64,000 bases of DNA from contig NZ_SBJL01000001.1 in assembly GCF_004634425.1 (NCBI RefSeq), positions 531,001 through 595,000 on the forward strand. Reading direction: 5' to 3'. Below the pieces are notes generated by a model, which saw only the letters and a program-made list of their open reading frames with translations, was not told the origin of the DNA and ran no database searches. The position numbers were made by a program, and so were the translations under genes. Positions within the stretch are counted from its first letter, which is position 1. The number at the start of each line of letters is the position of its first letter. This DNA comes from Vitreimonas flagellata. Lineage in GTDB: Bacteria > Pseudomonadota > Alphaproteobacteria > Caulobacterales > Aquidulcibacteraceae. Below are positions 62,411 through 64,000 of the stretch, piece by piece.

Positions 62411-64000
62411 ATGCTCACACAAATGCGAAGCCTCACGCGCGGCTGGGTTGCCTACATCCTGCTGTTCCTGCTCGTGGTTGCATTCGCCATCTGGGGCATC
62501 AACGACGCGTTCAATGGCGTGGGCTCAAACAGCATCGCCGAGGTCGGCGGTCGCAAGATCACGCCGCTCCAATTGTCGCGCGAGCTGGACATCGAATTGC
62601 GCAACCGGCGCAACCAAGGCGCCAACGTCACGCGGCAAGATGCGATTGACGCGGGCTTCCACGAGCGCCTGCTTGAACGGCTCATCGCGCGCAACGCGCT
62701 CTACTCGTACGCCGACAAGCTTGGCGTAAGCGTCAGCGACACGGCCGTGGCGAACTACATTCGCGCCATCCCGCCAGCGCAGAACCCGGTGACAGGCGGC
62801 TTTGACCAGACCGCCTACAATAGCCTGCTGCAGCAATTGGGGTTCACCGGCCCCGAGTTCGAAGAAGTCATTCGTGGCGATATGACCACGGAAATGCTGA
62901 TGAATGCGCTGGTCAACGGCACGCGCGCGCCGTCAAGCTACGGCGCGCTACTGGTGGCGTTCCAAGGCGAAACGCGCACGATTAGCGTGGCCGAGGCGCC
63001 GGCGTCTGTTGTGGGCGCGATCCCCGCACCGACCGATGCGCAGGTTCAGACCTTCTACGAAGAGAACCAAGAGCAATTGCGGCTGCCCGAATTCCGCGGC
63101 CTGACGCTTGTGCGCGCCAGCGTGGAAGATTTCGTCTCGCGTGTGGATGTGCCGGAAGCGCGTTTGCGCGAAGAATTCGATGCGCGCGCCCCCGCGCTCA
63201 CGCAACCTGAGCGCCGCACCTATTTCCGCATTAGCGCAGCGAACGAAGCGCAAGCGAACGACATCGTGGCCCGCCTCAGCCGTGGCGAAGCGCCGGAAGC
63301 CGTCGCCCAGGCCGTCGGCGCGCAAGTGCTGCGCGGTGAAAACCAACAGCGCAACGAAGTGACGGATTCAGCTGTCGCGGCCGCGGTGTTCGAGATGCAA
63401 GCGAACGCTGCGCCACGCGTCGTGCGCGGCCAACTCACACCGTTCGTGGTGGTGCGCGTTCAATCGGTCACGGCGGCGCAAGCGCCGAACTTTGCGGCTC
63501 TGCGTGATGAATTGCGCCAAGCCATCGCCCAAGACGAGGCCGGCGAATTGTTGAGCGCCGCCATCGGCGCCTTCGAAGACGCCCGCGCGGGCGGCGCAAG
63601 CATTACCGAGGCCGCCCGCACCGCCGGGCTGCCAACGACCACAATCGCCGCTGTCGAACAGGGCGGCCGTGACCAAACGGGCGCGCCCGTGGAAGGCGTC
63701 CCGGAGGAATTGCTGGCGACAGCTTTCGAAACGCCGGAAGGCGAAGCCAGCGACTTCTTGCCTTACGGCGATGTGGACATGGTGGTCGCCGTGGATCGCA
63801 TCATTCCCTCGACCGTGCGCCCGCTCGCCGAGGTGCGTGAAGAATTGGTGCGTGAATGGACCAACCGCGAGCGCATCACGCGCATGCGCGCGTTGGGCGC
63901 GGAAATGGTTGCGGCTGTGCAAGGCGGCCAAACGCTGGCGGAGGCGGCGCGGGCGCGCGGCTTCCGCATGGCTGTGACCTCGCGTCCTTTCTCGCGTGAA
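62411..64000 (+). CDS. PpiD/SurA-type periplasmic chaperone, N-terminal part (3' truncated)
   Basis: Open to the window end (530 codons). It starts MLTQMRSLTRGWVAYILL, a cytoplasmic tip followed by one membrane anchor (about 13-28; YILLFLLVVAFAIWGI). A SurA-N-like helical region (about 35-170; GGRKITPLQLSRELDIELRN) follows, then a parvulin-like/peptidyl-prolyl isomerase stretch (about 240-420) without a clearly complete catalytic motif. This is the layout of PpiD, which folds outer-membrane and periplasmic proteins as they leave SecYEG. It faces away from tpiA; in relatives trpE follows. Confidence 0.88.
   Translation, partial: MLTQMRSLTRGWVAYILLFLLVVAFAIWGINDAFNGVGSNSIAEVGGRKITPLQLSRELDIELRNRRNQGANVTRQDAIDAGFHERLLERLIARNALYSYADKLGVSVSDTAVANYIRAIPPAQNPVTGGFDQTAYNSLLQQLGFTGPEFEEVIRGDMTTEMLMNALVNGTRAPSSYGALLVAFQGETRTISVAEAPASVVGAIPAPTDAQVQTFYEENQEQLRLPEFRGLTLVRASVEDFVSRVDVPEARLREEFDARAPALTQPERRTYFRISAANEAQANDIVARLSRGEAPEAVAQAVGAQVLRGENQQRNEVTDSAVAAAVFEMQANAAPRVVRGQLTPFVVVRVQSVTAAQAPNFAALRDELRQAIAQDEAGELLSAAIGAFEDARAGGASITEAARTAGLPTTTIAAVEQGGRDQTGAPVEGVPEELLATAFETPEGEASDFLPYGDVDMVVAVDRIIPSTVRPLAEVREELVREWTNRERITRMRALGAEMVAAVQGGQTLAEAARARGFRMAVTSRPFSRE

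Overview
The window is a gene-dense (about 64 kb), GC-rich stretch of an alphaproteobacterial chromosome, most likely Caulobacterales/Hyphomonadaceae-like. The evidence is a fused ispDF, the ntrB-ntrC-ntrY-ntrX-dat-hfq-hflX block, pyruvate dehydrogenase E1-beta carrying its own lipoyl domain, an NDUFS4-type complex I subunit, an NtrC without the GAFTGA loop, and a degenerate GGDEF protein with the layout of Caulobacter PopA. No prophage, IS element, CRISPR array or rRNA was seen. About 60 genes are called, nearly all housekeeping, and many are joined by 1-17 base start/stop overlaps.

Layout. 1-1.3 kb: lon 3' end, hupB, NDUFS4-like gene, tRNA-Arg(TCT). 1.3-9.1 kb (minus): metC, sseA, cfa, phrB, a family 2 glycosyltransferase, recG. 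9.1-12.9 kb (plus): sdhE-mfd. 12.9-14.2 kb (minus): PopA-like c-di-GMP effector. 14.3-17.2 kb (plus): alpha-methylacyl-CoA racemase-like CoA transferase, the two-subunit 3-oxoacid CoA-transferase, tRNA-Ser(TGA). 17.2-24.6 kb (plus): Nudix hydrolase, rlpA, a D,D-carboxypeptidase, the overlapping run tmk-holB-tatD-MBL hydrolase, then mazG. 24.8-27.1 kb: divergent ldcA and mpl-like genes (murein recycling). 27.1-35.8 kb (minus): ntrBCYX-dat-hfq-hflX. 35.9-42 kb: ispDF, a fused MFS/spermidine-synthase-like membrane protein, a CinA C-terminal domain protein, a COQ10/RatA-like protein, lipA. 42.1-43.7 kb (plus): acyl-ACP/CoA synthetase. 43.7-51.2 kb (minus): a tightly overlapping pdh operon (pdhA, MAPEG, pdhB, GFA, membrane protein, pdhC, marC, lpdA, small membrane protein). 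51.4-53.3 kb: ftsB, a tiny ORF with an RBS-masking hairpin, and a poorly coding stretch with a likely pseudogene. 53.3-64 kb: eno, rpmF, metallophosphoesterase, lipid kinase, two tandem DUF2807 proteins, a lipoprotein esterase, pyrG, secG, tpiA, and a ppiD-like gene cut by the window end.

How the genes work together. PdhA/B/C, LpdA and LipA build pyruvate dehydrogenase and supply its lipoyl cofactor, and enolase and TpiA feed it. NtrBC and NtrYX with Hfq and HflX form a nitrogen/redox and post-transcriptional control block. RlpA, the carboxypeptidase, LdcA, the Mpl-like ligase and FtsB act on peptidoglycan and division.

Most noteworthy: (i) a GC-rich palindromic repeat family with two intergenic copies and two copies lying in frame in the linkers of PDH E2 and E1-beta; (ii) a PopA-like protein with an intact c-di-GMP I-site and a destroyed active site; (iii) a 31-codon ORF whose Shine-Dalgarno sequence is buried in a long hairpin and which ends at a strong terminator; (iv) NtrC and NtrX both lacking GAFTGA.
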